Below are positions 9,708-20,584 of a DNA stretch of 64,000 nucleotides, in pieces. This stretch comes from G047528255 sp047528255. GTDB lineage: Bacteria > Bacteroidota > Bacteroidia > Flavobacteriales > Blattabacteriaceae. Positions within the stretch are counted from its first letter, which is position 1, and every line of letters starts with the position of its first letter. Both the position numbers and the translations under genes were made by a program. The stretch is taken from contig CP180024.1 in NCBI GenBank assembly GCA_047528255.1, forward strand, positions 868,001 to 932,000, written 5' to 3'. The notes beneath the pieces were generated by a model, which ran no database searches, was not told the DNA's origin, and was given only the letters and a program-made list of their open reading frames with translations.

Positions 9708-10999
9708 GAGAACGTTGCATGAGAAAAGAGTTTAAAATATTTGTAAATCAATATGTTTTTTCGTATATTTGGAGTTTAAAATAAAAATTCGGCTCTATGC
9801 TTAAAAGCTCCGCACAAATAAGGTTTAGTGAAATATATATAGAACCTTCTACCATAAGGTAGTTAGTTTTTCAAAAGGTTAAACACCAGTGATACACTGG
9901 AAAGTGGATGGAGAAAGAAATAAAAAAAATATATCAAATAGGCCAGGGAATAAAAGGCTAACCTGCTTACAATGGTAATATTGTTATTTACGATGATGCT
10001 TTTGAGTCAGTAGTATGATCTCAGTGCGAGATTTTCATAGATTCGTAATGTAGAAATAGCAGAATTGGTAAAATATTCCATAGACTGTATGCGATTTTGT
10101 GTTTTTCTATTGTAAAATCAGATTCCAGATCATACGAATCTATGAAAATCTCGCAATGATATAGTAGCCAAAAAGACATATGAACGCTTACTAAAAAAGA
10201 TCAATAAGATATTAAAGCATCAGGCGATAGTTAACAACAGGAGTGATAGTAGATGCCAATATTACAGTGGGTCCCTTTGCTCCAAAGGAAGCTCCCTACC
10301 TCCGTGTGGAGGATCCGAAAGAAAAAAGGGAAAAGCAAATCAGTCAAAGAAAAAAAGAGCAAAAAAAGAGAATAAATCAGGAGTAAACACTCAAAGAAAA
10401 TGGCTCAAGAAATCAAGTAAACTCTACTACGGATACAAGAATCACATAGGGGAGATAAAAATGGAATGATACTAGCTGTACATAGCGTAGCAGCCAATGA
10501 GCATGATAGTAGAGGACTAAAACTATTAATAAGAAAACTAGGATATAAACCTAGAGAAGTATATGCAAACAATGGTTATCAAGTGCCAGCCAACGTGTCT
10601 TACTTTCATAGTCGAGGCATCAAAGATCGTATATAGAAGAAAACCCTATAGGAACCGTACCTTAAGTAGGGATAGCTATATTATTCAACATAATTAGTGA
10701 GTAAAACCCGATGGGTGGTATAACGTGTTTTTGGCAGTATAAAGCGTTGATTTTGATCAGGAAAGACCGTCACAAAGAATTAGCTCATGTGCATGCCCAA
10801 CATCTTATAGAGGCTATGGCGCATAATTTGTATCATAATCCTGGAATTATTATATTCTGTACATAAAAATAGATATAATTAATTAATTTATAATAAAAAG
10901 CATTTCGAATACAATGTTAAAACCTAAAATATACATTTTATCTAACGAAGCCATCTAGGAGATTGAATAAATGTAATTCACCATTAACACAATGGTCTC
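9708..10999 (+). mobile_element. IS5-family element, full length, degenerate
   Basis: A plus-oriented copy with GAGAACGTTG at 9708-9717 and CAATGGTCTC at 10990-10999. The whole transposase can be traced (TRRSEF-like start near 9860, catalytic VERTFGSIK equivalent near 10720), but frameshifts and stops occur throughout and no frame exceeds about 60 codons. The sequence after the right end is not matched before the left end, so no target duplication is evident. Confidence 0.9.
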
Positions 11000-11039
11000 A
11001 CATCATCAATGGATGAAATATAAAAGGGAGATGAATTGC

Positions 11040-12150
11040 TATTGGCATTGAATAAAAAAGAGACTACAGTGCTTGTCGTCATTGTAAAGACCACTGTGTA
11101 GTCGAATGGCTTTAGGGGAACTCAGAAATATTGATCGGTTATTGTAGTCGATCATGTCCAATAATTGATTTGTGATCAGCTTTTCGGAGATGAGTTCCAT
11201 ACAAGCTCGATTTTTTCTCCAACAAGATTTGTTTCCAAATACGGAACAGGGCAACACACCACCTCTATTTGAATGGCGTCCTCAATATTTTGACCATATC
11301 CGTAAAATCCAGTAAATGGGTGCTGTCGCTCCCCAGATTGACAATACCCTCGTCCCTACTATAGAATTCAAGTGCATGTTGGCCAAGTCTATGCTCAACA
11401 TCACATCGAGCGATCGAATGATATTCAACTCTTCGTGTAGTGTAAGTTTGGACACGAGGTTGGTCACGTTATTGAATTGTTAGCCCATTGTATCGCTTGT
11501 TTTTCCTCGAATGGACCTCCAATGAAGAGAAAGATTTTTACTTTTTTCTCGTTGAGGAGAACGATAATTTTTTCCATCCTTTCCAAAGGATAAAGCTTCT
11601 CTTTATAATAAGAAAAATGAGCAATCCCGATCCGTTTTTATTTTTTTTTCATGGACTTTTTATCGGAAGATTTTCTTTTCGGGCAGTGCATGGCTCAACT
11701 GTATTTGAAATCTGAGCTTTCGAAAGACGTCTGCATCCCTTTCTATCGTAGGTTTTAAAGGAGTCAAATGTTTTTTTGTCGGGTAAGGGCTTTTTTTTTC
11801 TTTCTGCTTTTGTCGATAATAGATGTGGGTACTTTTGAAAAGTAGAAAAAGCTCCTCAGAATTTTTGATCGAATCACATCATGAAAATCAGCTATTTGTT
11901 CTATATTTAATTCCTTTAGATCTCGATAAAGTTTATAAAGACCTAAGAGTCCTTTGTACTTTTTATGGGAGTCAAAAGGATAAATATGTATGTGAAGCGG
12001 CCTGTTCAGTAGTGGAGTGAACTCTTGTTTGTTCAGTAAGATGAGATGCAGCTTCGGGATAATTTCGATACAATTGCTCTAGCAGTCGTACGGTAATGGA
12101 GAAATCTTCCCAGGGAAGACAGCCGTATGACCAAGATATTTTTTTGTTCC
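11040..12150 (-). pseudogene. Decayed family-9 glycosyltransferase (heptosyltransferase-like)
   Basis: Several frames on the minus strand join into one recognisable protein. From the 5' side: LLEQLYRNYPEAASHL (12060-12110), then YKGLLGLYKLYRDLKELN followed by ADFHDVIRSKIL (around 11870-11950). Next comes SLDVMLSIDLANMHLNSIVG with SIWGAT (around 11320-11420), then PCSVFGNKSCWRKNRACMELI (around 11190-11250). These are the ordered motifs of Bacteroidetes family-9 glycosyltransferases that add heptose-like sugars to LPS. At least four frame changes separate them, so no product is expected. It lies just downstream of the DUF4254 relic, its usual partner as I know the family. Confidence 0.8.
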
Positions 12151-12184
12151 GGATTTTGTACAGGAGGCATTTTATTTTTTTGTA

Positions 12185-12790
12185 GAGAATGGAGTTTAAT
12201 GTTTCATCGTTGTACATTTTCATCTGTTTGTAGATTTTTATGTCTTCCTTCCAGCTTTAATATCTTCAAGCAGCTTCTCGATGGCAGTGGAGAAATCTTT
12301 TTGTTGGTCCTGTAATATGTATAGTTTTTTCTTACATTCCTCTTTATGCGTTGCAGAAACGTTAAATCTTTGGACTTCTTCCTCCATGTGATAGTTCTTC
12401 AGCTCGAATATTGAAAATCTGTCTATGGCCCAAGCGGACTTTCGGTATTGATCTTGGCCCTTTCAAAAGGATGATGTTTTTGTATTGATCTAAAAAATAG
12501 CTATCGATGAATTCGACCAAGTTCGTACGCTTTTGGTTGTAGGCGTCTATTCTACGTTTAGGTTCCATACCTTTTTCGAGGTAGATGGCTGGATCTCGAA
12601 TGAGATCCTCGAGATACCATTATACCGTATCGATCCAATTCTTTAAATAAAACAGATGTTTAATATCATCTTTCGGATAGGGTTTTGTATAGGGGCATCA
12701 ACGTTGTCAAAGCGGTGATAGTCCCGGATGATTTGATTGAAAATATCCCAACTAACTTCACTGAAGTTTATGATTTTCATAGAAGAGAGG
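12185..12790 (-). pseudogene. Decayed DUF4254 protein gene
   Basis: Pieces on the minus strand spell a DUF4254 protein in order: IFNQIIRDYHRFDN (about 12720-12750), YLKNWIDTV-stop-WYLEDLIRDPA (about 12600-12650), then KRRIDAYNQKRTNLVEFIDSYF (12500-12560). The end is DFSTAIEKLLEDIKAGRK (about 12250-12300) followed, after a frameshift, by IKIYKQMKMYNDETLNSILY (about 12185-12235). The internal stop and at least three frameshifts make it a pseudogene. Function of DUF4254 is not established to my knowledge; it co-occurs with family-9 glycosyltransferases in Bacteroidetes, as here. Confidence 0.8.
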
Positions 12791-13194
12791 ATAGAGCTAT
12801 CTCATTTATTCGAACGGAGGGCGAGCTTCTTTTTGATGAAGTTTTGGAGAGGTTTAGTTTGCTCAATTTTTAGAGTTTATTTTTTTATTTTTCGAGGTAA
12901 GGGCTGTTTTTTCTTTTTTTTTGAGACTTGTTAGAGGCAAAAAAAGTTTTTCTTTTTTTTCGTTTTTAAGGGGGTTTTTCTGTCGTTTGGGATTGAGGAT
13001 TCGATCAGGAAAGTTTTCTCCTTGGGAAATAGGTCCTTTTCTTTTTGTTTGAACAGGAAGACGTTCTTGTCCTTTGGAAGTCAGGATAAATTAACTACCT
13101 TCCGGTCCAATACCCTGGACGTATTAAGGATTCAAAAAATTCAGTTTTTCACGGGAGAGATTCAATTCTTGATCCAGGATATTGAGTGACACGA
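12791..13194. other. T-rich degenerate stretch without recognisable gene
   Basis: The plus strand has long T tracts (12890-12990). On the minus strand there is a broken lysine-rich reading that starts ILDQELNLSREKLNFLNP (about 13120-13180) and continues after stops as RKGPISQGENFPDRILNPKRQ. It looks like former coding sequence, since the frame is readable between the stops, but I cannot name the family. No RNA gene or IS end is seen. Confidence 0.3.
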
Positions 13195-14999
13195 GAATAT
13201 TGAATGAGAGAAGGATGTTAAAATATTTGTAAATCAATCAGTGGAATATCGTTTTTAATATAATGCTTTCAAGTCATTGCTATGATCTCGGTGATGTAGG
13301 CACGGAAGCCTTAATGAAAGAGTCCTTGAGCCGCATGCGTTTTTGTTTTTTTTGATTGGAAGATCAGATCCCAGATCATACGACCCTATACAGATTTCGC
13401 AATGAAATAGTAGCCAAAAAGGGTATATGAGCTATTACTGAAAAAAATTAATAAGGAGAGACCATTGTGTTAATAGCGGATTACGTTTATTCAGCCTCTT
13501 AGATAGGCTCATTATAGAACGATGTAGATTTACTCTTTCATATTGCATTCCAAATACTGTTAATTATAAATCAATTAATTATATATAATTTTATGGAAAT
13601 CTCATAATAATGCCAGGGATACGATACAAATTATTTACCATAGCCTCCATAATAAGCTGAGCATGCACACGCGCTAATCCTTTGTGACAAGCCTTGCCTA
13701 ATCCAAACCAACGCTTTATACTGCCAAAAGTACGTTCTACTACCCATGGGGATTTTATTAACTAATTCATTGAATAATATAACTATCCTACTTAAGACAG
13801 TTCCTATAGACATTCTTCTGTATACGGTCTTTGATTCCTCTACTATGAACGTTCGAGATACTTTTTCTAGCCGTTAGGGTAAACTTTGTCTGCATATACT
13901 TTTGTGGGCTTATATCCTAGTTTGCTTATTAATGGATTAGCCCTCTACTATCATGCTCATTGGCTGCTACGCTATGTACAGCTAGTCTCATTCCATTTTT
14001 AGCCCCCATGTGCTTCTTGTATCCGTAGTAGAGTTTACCTGATTTCTTGAGCCATTTTCCTTGAGTGTCTACTTCTGATTGAGTCTCTTTTTTTACTCTT
14101 GCTTTTCTTTGACTGATTTTTTTCCCCTCTTCCTTCCGATTCTACCACTACGTAGGTAGAAGCTCCCTTTGGAGCAAAGGGCATCACTGTAATACTGGCA
14201 TCTACTATCACTCCTGTTTTAACTATCGCCTGATGATTTTTAATTCCTTATTGCCCTTTTTCAGTAAGATCTCATACACCTTTTTGGCTACTATTTCATT
14301 GCGAAATCTGCATAGAGTAGTATGATATGGAATCTGATCTTTCAATCGAAAAACACAAAATAGCTTGAAGATCAAGTGTTCTTTCATAAATTCTCCGTTC
14401 CTACATTACTGAGATCACACCAGTTACTCAAAAGCATCATCTTAAATAACGATATTCCACTGTAAGTTGGTTGGCCTTTTATTCCCTGGTTTTTTAATAT
14501 ATTTTTCTTATTTCTTTCTCCATCCCTTCCCAGTGAATCAAGGTGTTTAATCTTTTGAAAAAACTCACTCCTTTTGGTAGAACGTTCCATATATAATTCA
14601 CTAAAGCTTATTTGTTCTATGATTCTAAGCATAGAATCGAATTTTTTGTATTTTCTATTACAAATAGACAAAACAACATATTGTTTTACAAATCATTTTA
14701 AACTTCTTCTTTCATGCAACGTTTTCATAAAAATATTCCACTGTAAAAAGATTAGCCTTTTATTCGTTGGTCTTTTTGATATATTTTTTTTATTTCTTTC
14801 TCCATACCTTCCCAGTGGATCAAGGTATTTAATCTTTTGAAAAACTCACTCCTTCTAGAAGAACGTTCCTTATATAGGCCACTAAAGCTTAGTTACGAGA
14901 CACATCTAAGGATATAGCAGAATCTTTTTTTTTCTACTCCAAATATACGAAATAACATGTTGATTTACAAGCCCCCCTCTTATCTCGTTCAATATTCTC
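13195..14999. mobile_element. Nested IS5-family cluster (copy inserted in copy)
   Basis: Bases 13195-13457 are a plus-oriented 5' fragment with an internal deletion. Bases 13458-14726 are a near full-length minus-oriented copy (GAGACCATTG left end, CAACGTTTTC right end). Bases 14727-14999 are a minus-oriented 5' fragment ending CAATATTCTC. All carry frameshifts; the longest transposase piece is 14384-14671 (95 aa, N-terminal domain). The arrangement is best read as insertion of one copy into or beside others, followed by deletions. Confidence 0.88.
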
Positions 15000-15104
15000 G
15001 ATACTTTAGTTCATTGATTCTTATAAGAAAAAGACCGATAGAAAGGAGTGTTGTCTGATAAATTATTTTTGGAGCCTGTTCAATACATTATTAAATGTAA
15101 GACT

Positions 15105-15311
15105 TCAGCCTTGAATTTCCTTATTCGGATTTGTTTTCGCTTTTTGTTCGGGTTCATTTTGGGTAGCTCTCTTGAACTCTTTGAGTCCCGTTCCTAAACC
15201 TTTCATCAGTTCAGGAATTTTCTTTCCACCGAATAGTAAAATGACCAAGATCACTATAACAACGATTTCCGTGGCTCCGAAAGAGCCCAATAAAATCTGT
15301 GTGGAATCCAT
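15105..15311 (-). CDS. tatA: Twin-arginine translocase subunit TatA
   Basis: A small membrane protein (68 aa) that forms the protein-conducting part of the Tat export system for folded proteins. I take MDSTQILLGSFG as the start (15311). The longer frame reaching 15356 begins 2 bp from an IS end and adds a non-conserved stretch. The single membrane helix (EIVVIVILVILLF, about residues 14-26) is followed by FGGKKIPELMKGLG, an amphipathic helix and a charged tail (QNEPEQKAKTNPNKEIQG), the classical TatA/E pattern. No tatC is nearby. The upstream IS begins at 15358, so expression may depend on sequence at or within the IS end. Confidence 0.93.
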   Translation of the reverse strand: MDSTQILLGSFGATEIVVIVILVILLFGGKKIPELMKGLGTGLKEFKRATQNEPEQKAKTNPNKEIQG

Positions 15312-15357
15312 ACTCTTAGTTGTTTGGCAATAGTCAAAGGTATGGATTTTATACAAA

Positions 15358-16628
15358 GAGAACGTTGTATGAGAGAAAGAGGTTAAAATGTTTGTAAATC
15401 AATATATTATTTCGTTTCTTCTGGGATCAAAAAATAAAAAAAATTCGGTTCTATGATTAGAAGCACCGAACAAATAAGCTTTAGTGAGCTATATATGGAA
15501 CGCTCTACCAGAAGGAGTGAATTTTTCAAAAGATTAAACACCTTGATCCACTGGGAAGAGATGGAGAAAGAAATAAGAAAAATATATCAAAAAGGCCAGG
15601 GAATAAAAGGCCAAGCTTATTACAATGGAATATCGTTATTTAACGATGATGCTTTTGAGTCACTGGTATGATCTCAGTGATGTAGGAACGGAGAATTGAT
15701 GGAAGAACACTTGAGCTTCAAGCGCTTTTTTGGTTTTCGATTGAAATATCAGATCCCATATCATACGACTCTATGCAAATTTTTCAATGAAATAGTAGCC
15801 AAAAGACATATGAGTGCTTAGTGAAAAAAATCAATAAGGACTTAGAAAAGACTCAGGAGATACTTAAAACAGGAGTAATAGTAGATGAGAGTATTACAGA
15901 GGGTCACTTTGCTCCCAAGGAGGCACCTATTTACATAGTGTAGGAGCGGAAGGAAAAGGGGCAAAAAATCAGTCAAAGAAAAGCAAGGGAAAAAAAGACC
16001 TCAATCAGGAGTAGAGACTCAAGTAAAATGGCTCAAGAAATTAAGTAAACTCTACTACGGATACAAGAAGCTCATAGGGGGGGGGGGGATAAAATGGAAT
16101 GAGACTAGCATTACTAGTGTAGCTACCAATGAGCATGATAGTAGAGGACTAAAGCATTAATAAGCAAACTAGGATATAAACCCAGAGAACTGTACGCGGA
16201 CAAATGTTACCAAGTACTAGCCAAAATACTTACTCTCATAGTCGAGAAATCAAATGCTGTATACAGAAAAATGCCTATAGGATCGTCCCTTAAGTAGTAT
16301 AGCTGTATTACTCAATAAATTAGTGAGTAAAACCTAATAAGTACCTAGAACGTACTTTTAGTAGTATAAAGCGCTGCTTTAAATCAGAAAAGACTTGTTA
16401 TAAAGGATTAGCTCTCGTGCATGCCCAACCTCTCTTATGGAGGCTATGGATCATAATTTGTATCGTTCTCCTGGGGTCATTATTCGCTTTCCATAAAAAT
16501 AGATATAATTAATTAATTTATAATCAAGAATTTTCGAATACAATGTGAAAGACTAAATCTACATCTTTTCTAACGAAGCCAATCTAGGAAGCTGAACAAA
16601 TGTAATCCACAATTAATACAATGGTCTC
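15358..16628 (+). mobile_element. IS5-family element, full length, degenerate
   Basis: Plus-oriented copy with GAGAACGTTG at 15358 and CAATGGTCTC at 16619-16628. The transposase N terminus is readable at 15453-15671 (MERSTRRSEFFKRLNTLIHW, then KEIRKIYQKGQGIKG) before a frameshift in GISLF. Later parts are broken, and a poly-G run (16078-16088) interrupts the conserved HIGVDKNG region. Its left end lies 47 bp upstream of the tatA start. Confidence 0.9.
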
Positions 16629-16768
16629 GGTTCAATATATAGTTCACTAAAGCTTATTTTCGAGGTGCTTATAAGCATAGATTCGAATTTTTTTTATTTC
16701 CTACTCCAAATACACGAAACAATATATTGCTTTACAAATATTCCACCCTTCTCTCATGCAACGTTCTC
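16629..16768 (-). mobile_element. IS5-family 5'-end fragment
   Basis: A 140-bp minus-oriented fragment comprising the untranslated 5' end of the element, finishing CAACGTTCTC at 16759-16768. It follows the preceding full copy directly. Its terminal bases overlap the stop codon of the oligopeptidase gene (TGA at 16767-16769 read on the minus strand). Confidence 0.85.
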
Positions 16769-18827
16769 AATTTTTGATTCCTTCTAAATCTAGTAAAAAA
16801 GCGTATTCCAAAGCAATTTCTTTCAAAACTTCAAAACGTCCGGAAGCTCCTCCATGCCCCGTATCCATGTTGATGTTCAAGATGATTTTATTGTCGTCTT
16901 TTTTCAATTCTCTAAGTTTGGCAACCCATTTGGCCGGTTCCCAATATTGTACTTGAGAATCATGTAATCCTGTAGTGACCAACATATTAGGGTAATTCAG
17001 GACTGAAACGTTGTCGTAGGGAGAATAGGATTTCATGTACTCATAAAATTTCTTTTCATTCGGATTACCCCACTCATCGTATTCTCCGGTGGTTAAAGGA
17101 ATACTTTCATCCAACATAGTGGTAACCACATCTACGAAAGGAACGGCGGCAATCACTCCGTGAAATAGCTCCGGAGCCATGTTGATGACAGCTCCCATGA
17201 GTAAACCTCCGGCTGATTCTCCCATGGCGTAAAGATGCTTCGAAGAGGTGTATTTCTGGGTAATCAAATGCCGGGCACTTTCGATGAAATCATGGAAAGT
17301 GTTTTTCTTTTGAAGCATCTTCCCTGCCTCATACCAAGTTCTTCCAAGATATTGCCCACCGCGAATATGAGCTATAGCGTAAACGAATCCTCGATCGAGC
17401 AGACTCAATCGTACGGAATTGAATTGAGGTTTTACCGTAAGACCGTAGGCCCCATAACCGTAAAGCAATAAAGGAGTGTCGGGAGATATTTTGGTATCTT
17501 TATGACGTACCAGCGATATGGCTATTTTTTGACCATCTCGAGTGGTAGCCCAGATTCGCTCGGAGATATAATTTCTTTTGTTGAATTTTCCACCCAATAC
17601 CTCCTGCTCTTTTTTGATCTCTTTTTGTCGGGTCTCCATATTGAAGTCAATCACCGAAGACGGAGTAGTCAGTGAACTGTAATGATAGCGCAAGACGATA
17701 GTATCTAAGTCCAAGTTCAATCCAATGGAAGCGGTATATGTTTCTTCACCGAAGTCCAGCTTGTAATTTCCACTTTTATCCCAGCGATGAATTTCAAATT
17801 CGATCAAACCGTTGTGCCGTTGTTCGATCACGAGATATTCTTTAAAAATTTCTATATCTTCGATAAAGTATTCTTTTCTGTGTGAGATAACATCAGTCCA
17901 ATATTTCTTCTCGGTGCGATCTACAGAAGTTTTCATCACCTTGAAGTTGGTGGCTTTATCTTTGTTGGTCACGATATAAAAATGATCTCCGAAATGATCT
18001 ACATTATATTCGAGATTTCGCTCACGAGGTTGGAAAATTTTCCATACTGCGTCAGGTCGGTCGGTCGGTATGAAACGGTATTCGTTGGAAATAGTACTGT
18101 ATGAACCGATTATGATATATTGTTCGGATTTTGTCTTGAATATTGAAGCGTGAAAAGCCTGATTTTTTTCGTTAAAAATCAAACTATCCTGAGCAGGATC
18201 CGTTCCCAAAATATGTTTAAAAATTTGGAAAGGTCTGAGCGTGGCATCTTTTTTTACGTAAAAGACTGTTCGATTGTCTATAGCCCATACAACTGATCCG
18301 GTAGTCCCCTCGATGCGATCAGATAGAATTTTTCCTGTTTTCAAATCTTTGAAATATAGGGTATAAAGCCTCCTACCCAGGATATCAATGCCGAAAGATG
18401 ACAATTGATTGTCAGGGCTGACATCGAACTTTCCCAAGTTGTAATATTTGTAACCTTGAGCCATTTTATTGACATCGAAAAGCAGCTCTTCTTCAGCTTT
18501 TATGGAGCCTTTCTTTCGAGAATAAATCGGATATTCACCTCCTTTTTTGTATCGGGTGATGTACCAATATTCGTTGTGTTTATACGGAACACTTTCATCA
18601 TCTTCTTTGATGCGGGCTTTGATCTCTTTGAAGAGTTTTTCTTGAAAATCCTCAGTATGCTTCATCACGACCTTGGCGTATTTGTTTTCATCATCAAGGT
18701 GTTGGATGACTTTCGGATTTTCTCTTTCCTTAAGCCAATAATAGGTATCTACACGAACATCGTTATGTTTATCAAGTATTTTATTTTCTTTAAGCGGTTG
18801 TGGAGGTATTGGAATAGGTTGTATCAT
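16767..18827 (-). CDS. ptrB: Oligopeptidase B (prolyl oligopeptidase family S9A)
   Basis: A serine peptidase that cuts peptides of up to about 30 residues after basic amino acids; normally cytosolic, and no signal peptide is visible. The 686-aa length equals that of E. coli PtrB. An N-terminal beta-propeller (about 75-410) precedes the alpha/beta-hydrolase domain. Catalytic residues read Ser538 (GESAGG), Asp623 (GLHDSQVQYWEP) and His658 (TGHGGASGR); their spacings of 85 and 35 residues are those of the E. coli enzyme. The frame ends in ...LEGIKN. The stop is TGA, formed by one gene base plus GA of an IS terminal repeat, so the last few codons were probably trimmed by insertion. Expected to be active. 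Confidence 0.94.
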   Translation of the reverse strand: MIQPIPIPPQPLKENKILDKHNDVRVDTYYWLKERENPKVIQHLDDENKYAKVVMKHTEDFQEKLFKEIKARIKEDDESVPYKHNEYWYITRYKKGGEYPIYSRKKGSIKAEEELLFDVNKMAQGYKYYNLGKFDVSPDNQLSSFGIDILGRRLYTLYFKDLKTGKILSDRIEGTTGSVVWAIDNRTVFYVKKDATLRPFQIFKHILGTDPAQDSLIFNEKNQAFHASIFKTKSEQYIIIGSYSTISNEYRFIPTDRPDAVWKIFQPRERNLEYNVDHFGDHFYIVTNKDKATNFKVMKTSVDRTEKKYWTDVISHRKEYFIEDIEIFKEYLVIEQRHNGLIEFEIHRWDKSGNYKLDFGEETYTASIGLNLDLDTIVLRYHYSSLTTPSSVIDFNMETRQKEIKKEQEVLGGKFNKRNYISERIWATTRDGQKIAISLVRHKDTKISPDTPLLLYGYGAYGLTVKPQFNSVRLSLLDRGFVYAIAHIRGGQYLGRTWYEAGKMLQKKNTFHDFIESARHLITQKYTSSKHLYAMGESAGGLLMGAVINMAPELFHGVIAAVPFVDVVTTMLDESIPLTTGEYDEWGNPNEKKFYEYMKSYSPYDNVSVLNYPNMLVTTGLHDSQVQYWEPAKWVAKLRELKKDDNKIILNINMDTGHGGASGRFEVLKEIALEYAFLLDLEGIKN

Positions 18828-18904
18828 CTTTATTGAGATTACACGTTATAAACTAATGAAAAAGAAAGGAATAATGGCTAGATTTAACCGAAAAAACACC
18901 TAAG

Positions 18905-20168
18905 GAGACCATTGTGTTAAGTTGAATTAGGTCTATTCAGCCTCCTAGATGACCTCTCGTTGGAAAGGATGGATATTTAATTTTTAACATCCTATTCGAA
19001 AACTATTAATTATAAATCAATTAATTACATCTACATTTTATGAACAGCGAATAATGACCCCAGGAGCACGATACAAATTATGAGCCATAGGCTCCATAAG
19101 AGAGGTTGGGCATGCACGCAAGTCAATCCTTTATAACAAGTCTTTCCTGATCTAAACCAGCGTTTATACTACCAAAAGTACGTTCTACTACGTATCAGGT
19201 TTTACTCACTAATTTATTGAATAAAACAGCTATACTACTTAAGGAGCGATCCTATAAGCATTCTTCTGTATACATCATTTGATTTCTCAACTATGAGAGC
19301 AAGTACTTTGGCTAGTACTTGGTAATATTTGTCCGCATACAGTTCTCTGTGTTTATATCTTAGTTTGATTATTAATGCCTTAGCACTCTACTATCATGCT
19401 CATTGGTGGCAACACTAGTAATGCTAGTCTTATTCCATTTTACCCCCCTCTATGAGATTCTTGTATCCGTAGTAGAGCTTACCTAATTTCTTGAGCCATT
19501 TTACTTGAGTCTCTACTCCTGATTGAGGTCTTTTTTTTCCTTGCTTTTCTTTGACTGATTTGCTTTTATCACTTCCTTCCGATCCTCCACTACGGAGGAT
19601 ATGAAAACCCATAGGAGCAAGGGGACTCACTGTAATACTGGCATTCTACTATCACTCCTGTTTTAACTATCGCCTGATTCTTTTCTAATTCCTTATTAAT
19701 CTTTTTAAGTAAGCTCTCATATGTCTTTTAACTACCATTTCATTGCGAAATCTGCATAGAATCATATGATCTGAATCTTATATTCCAATCAAAAACCAGA
19801 AAATCGCATCCAGTCTATGGAATCTTTTACCAATTCTTCCATGCCTACTCACTGATATTATACCCATGACTCAAAAACATCATCCTAAATAAGGATATTC
19901 CACTGTAGGCAGATGTCCTTTTATTCCCTGTAATTTTTGATATATTATCTTATTTCTTTCTCCATATCTTCCCAATGTATCAAGGTGTTTAACCTTTTGA
20001 AAATCTAAATCCTTCTGGGAGAACATCCCATATATACGTCACTATATCTTATTTTACACGGTATTTCTAAGAATAGATCCGAATCTTTTTTTATTTTTTT
20101 ACTCCAAAAAAAAGAAACAATATATTGATTTACAATATATTCTATCTTTTCTCTCATGTAACGTTCTT
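18905..20168 (-). mobile_element. IS5-family element, full length, degenerate
   Basis: Minus-oriented copy from GAGACCATTG (18905-18914) to TAACGTTCTT (20159-20168). Conserved transposase regions can be followed, but every stretch is frameshifted; the longest open piece is about 66 codons. It begins 77 bp upstream of the oligopeptidase start. Confidence 0.88.
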
Positions 20169-20350
20169 GTGTTAATTTTTTTTTGAAAAACTCAATTTTT
20201 TTAGTGAACGCTCCATATATAGTTCGCTAAATCTTATTTTCGCGATGCTTCTGAGCATAGAGCTCGGTCTTTTTTTATTTTCTATTCCAAATATACAAAA
20301 TAATATTTTGTTTTACAAATACTTTACCCCTTATCTCATGCAACGTTCTC
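20169..20350 (-). mobile_element. IS5-family 5'-end fragment
   Basis: A minus-oriented 5' fragment from a degenerate start at about 20180 to CAACGTTCTC at 20341-20350. It sits tail-to-head after the preceding copy and just beyond the tRNA-fMet terminator. Confidence 0.8.
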
Positions 20351-20370
20351 ATTTCCCTTACTATGAATAG

Positions 20371-20403
20371 TAAATAAAAAATAAAAACAACCATTAGGTT
20401 GCC
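20371..20403 (-). terminator. Rho-independent terminator of tRNA-fMet
   Basis: On the minus strand, downstream of the tRNA, the sequence reads GGCAACC-TAAT-GGTTG followed by TTTTTATTTTTTATTT. This is a stem with a 4-base loop and a long U tract. Confidence 0.75.
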
Positions 20404-20430
20404 TCTTTTTCTTTGTAAGATATTGATTTG

Positions 20431-20502
<72 letters not shown>

Positions 20503-20584
20503 GTATTTAATGAGCACAAATATAAGAATTTTATTCGAATCATCAAGACCTCTTGTAGAGGAATGATCAAAAAATATCTAATCT

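Noticed and set aside
13020..13190. Exonuclease VII (xseA) C-terminal relic
   Set aside because: LNFLNP on the minus strand recalls the XseA end, but the following motif is not convincing, so I left the stretch unnamed.
15312..15356. Longer tatA start at 15356
   Set aside because: The extra 15 residues lie next to an IS end and are not part of the TatA N terminus; MDSTQILLG at 15311 gives the normal architecture.
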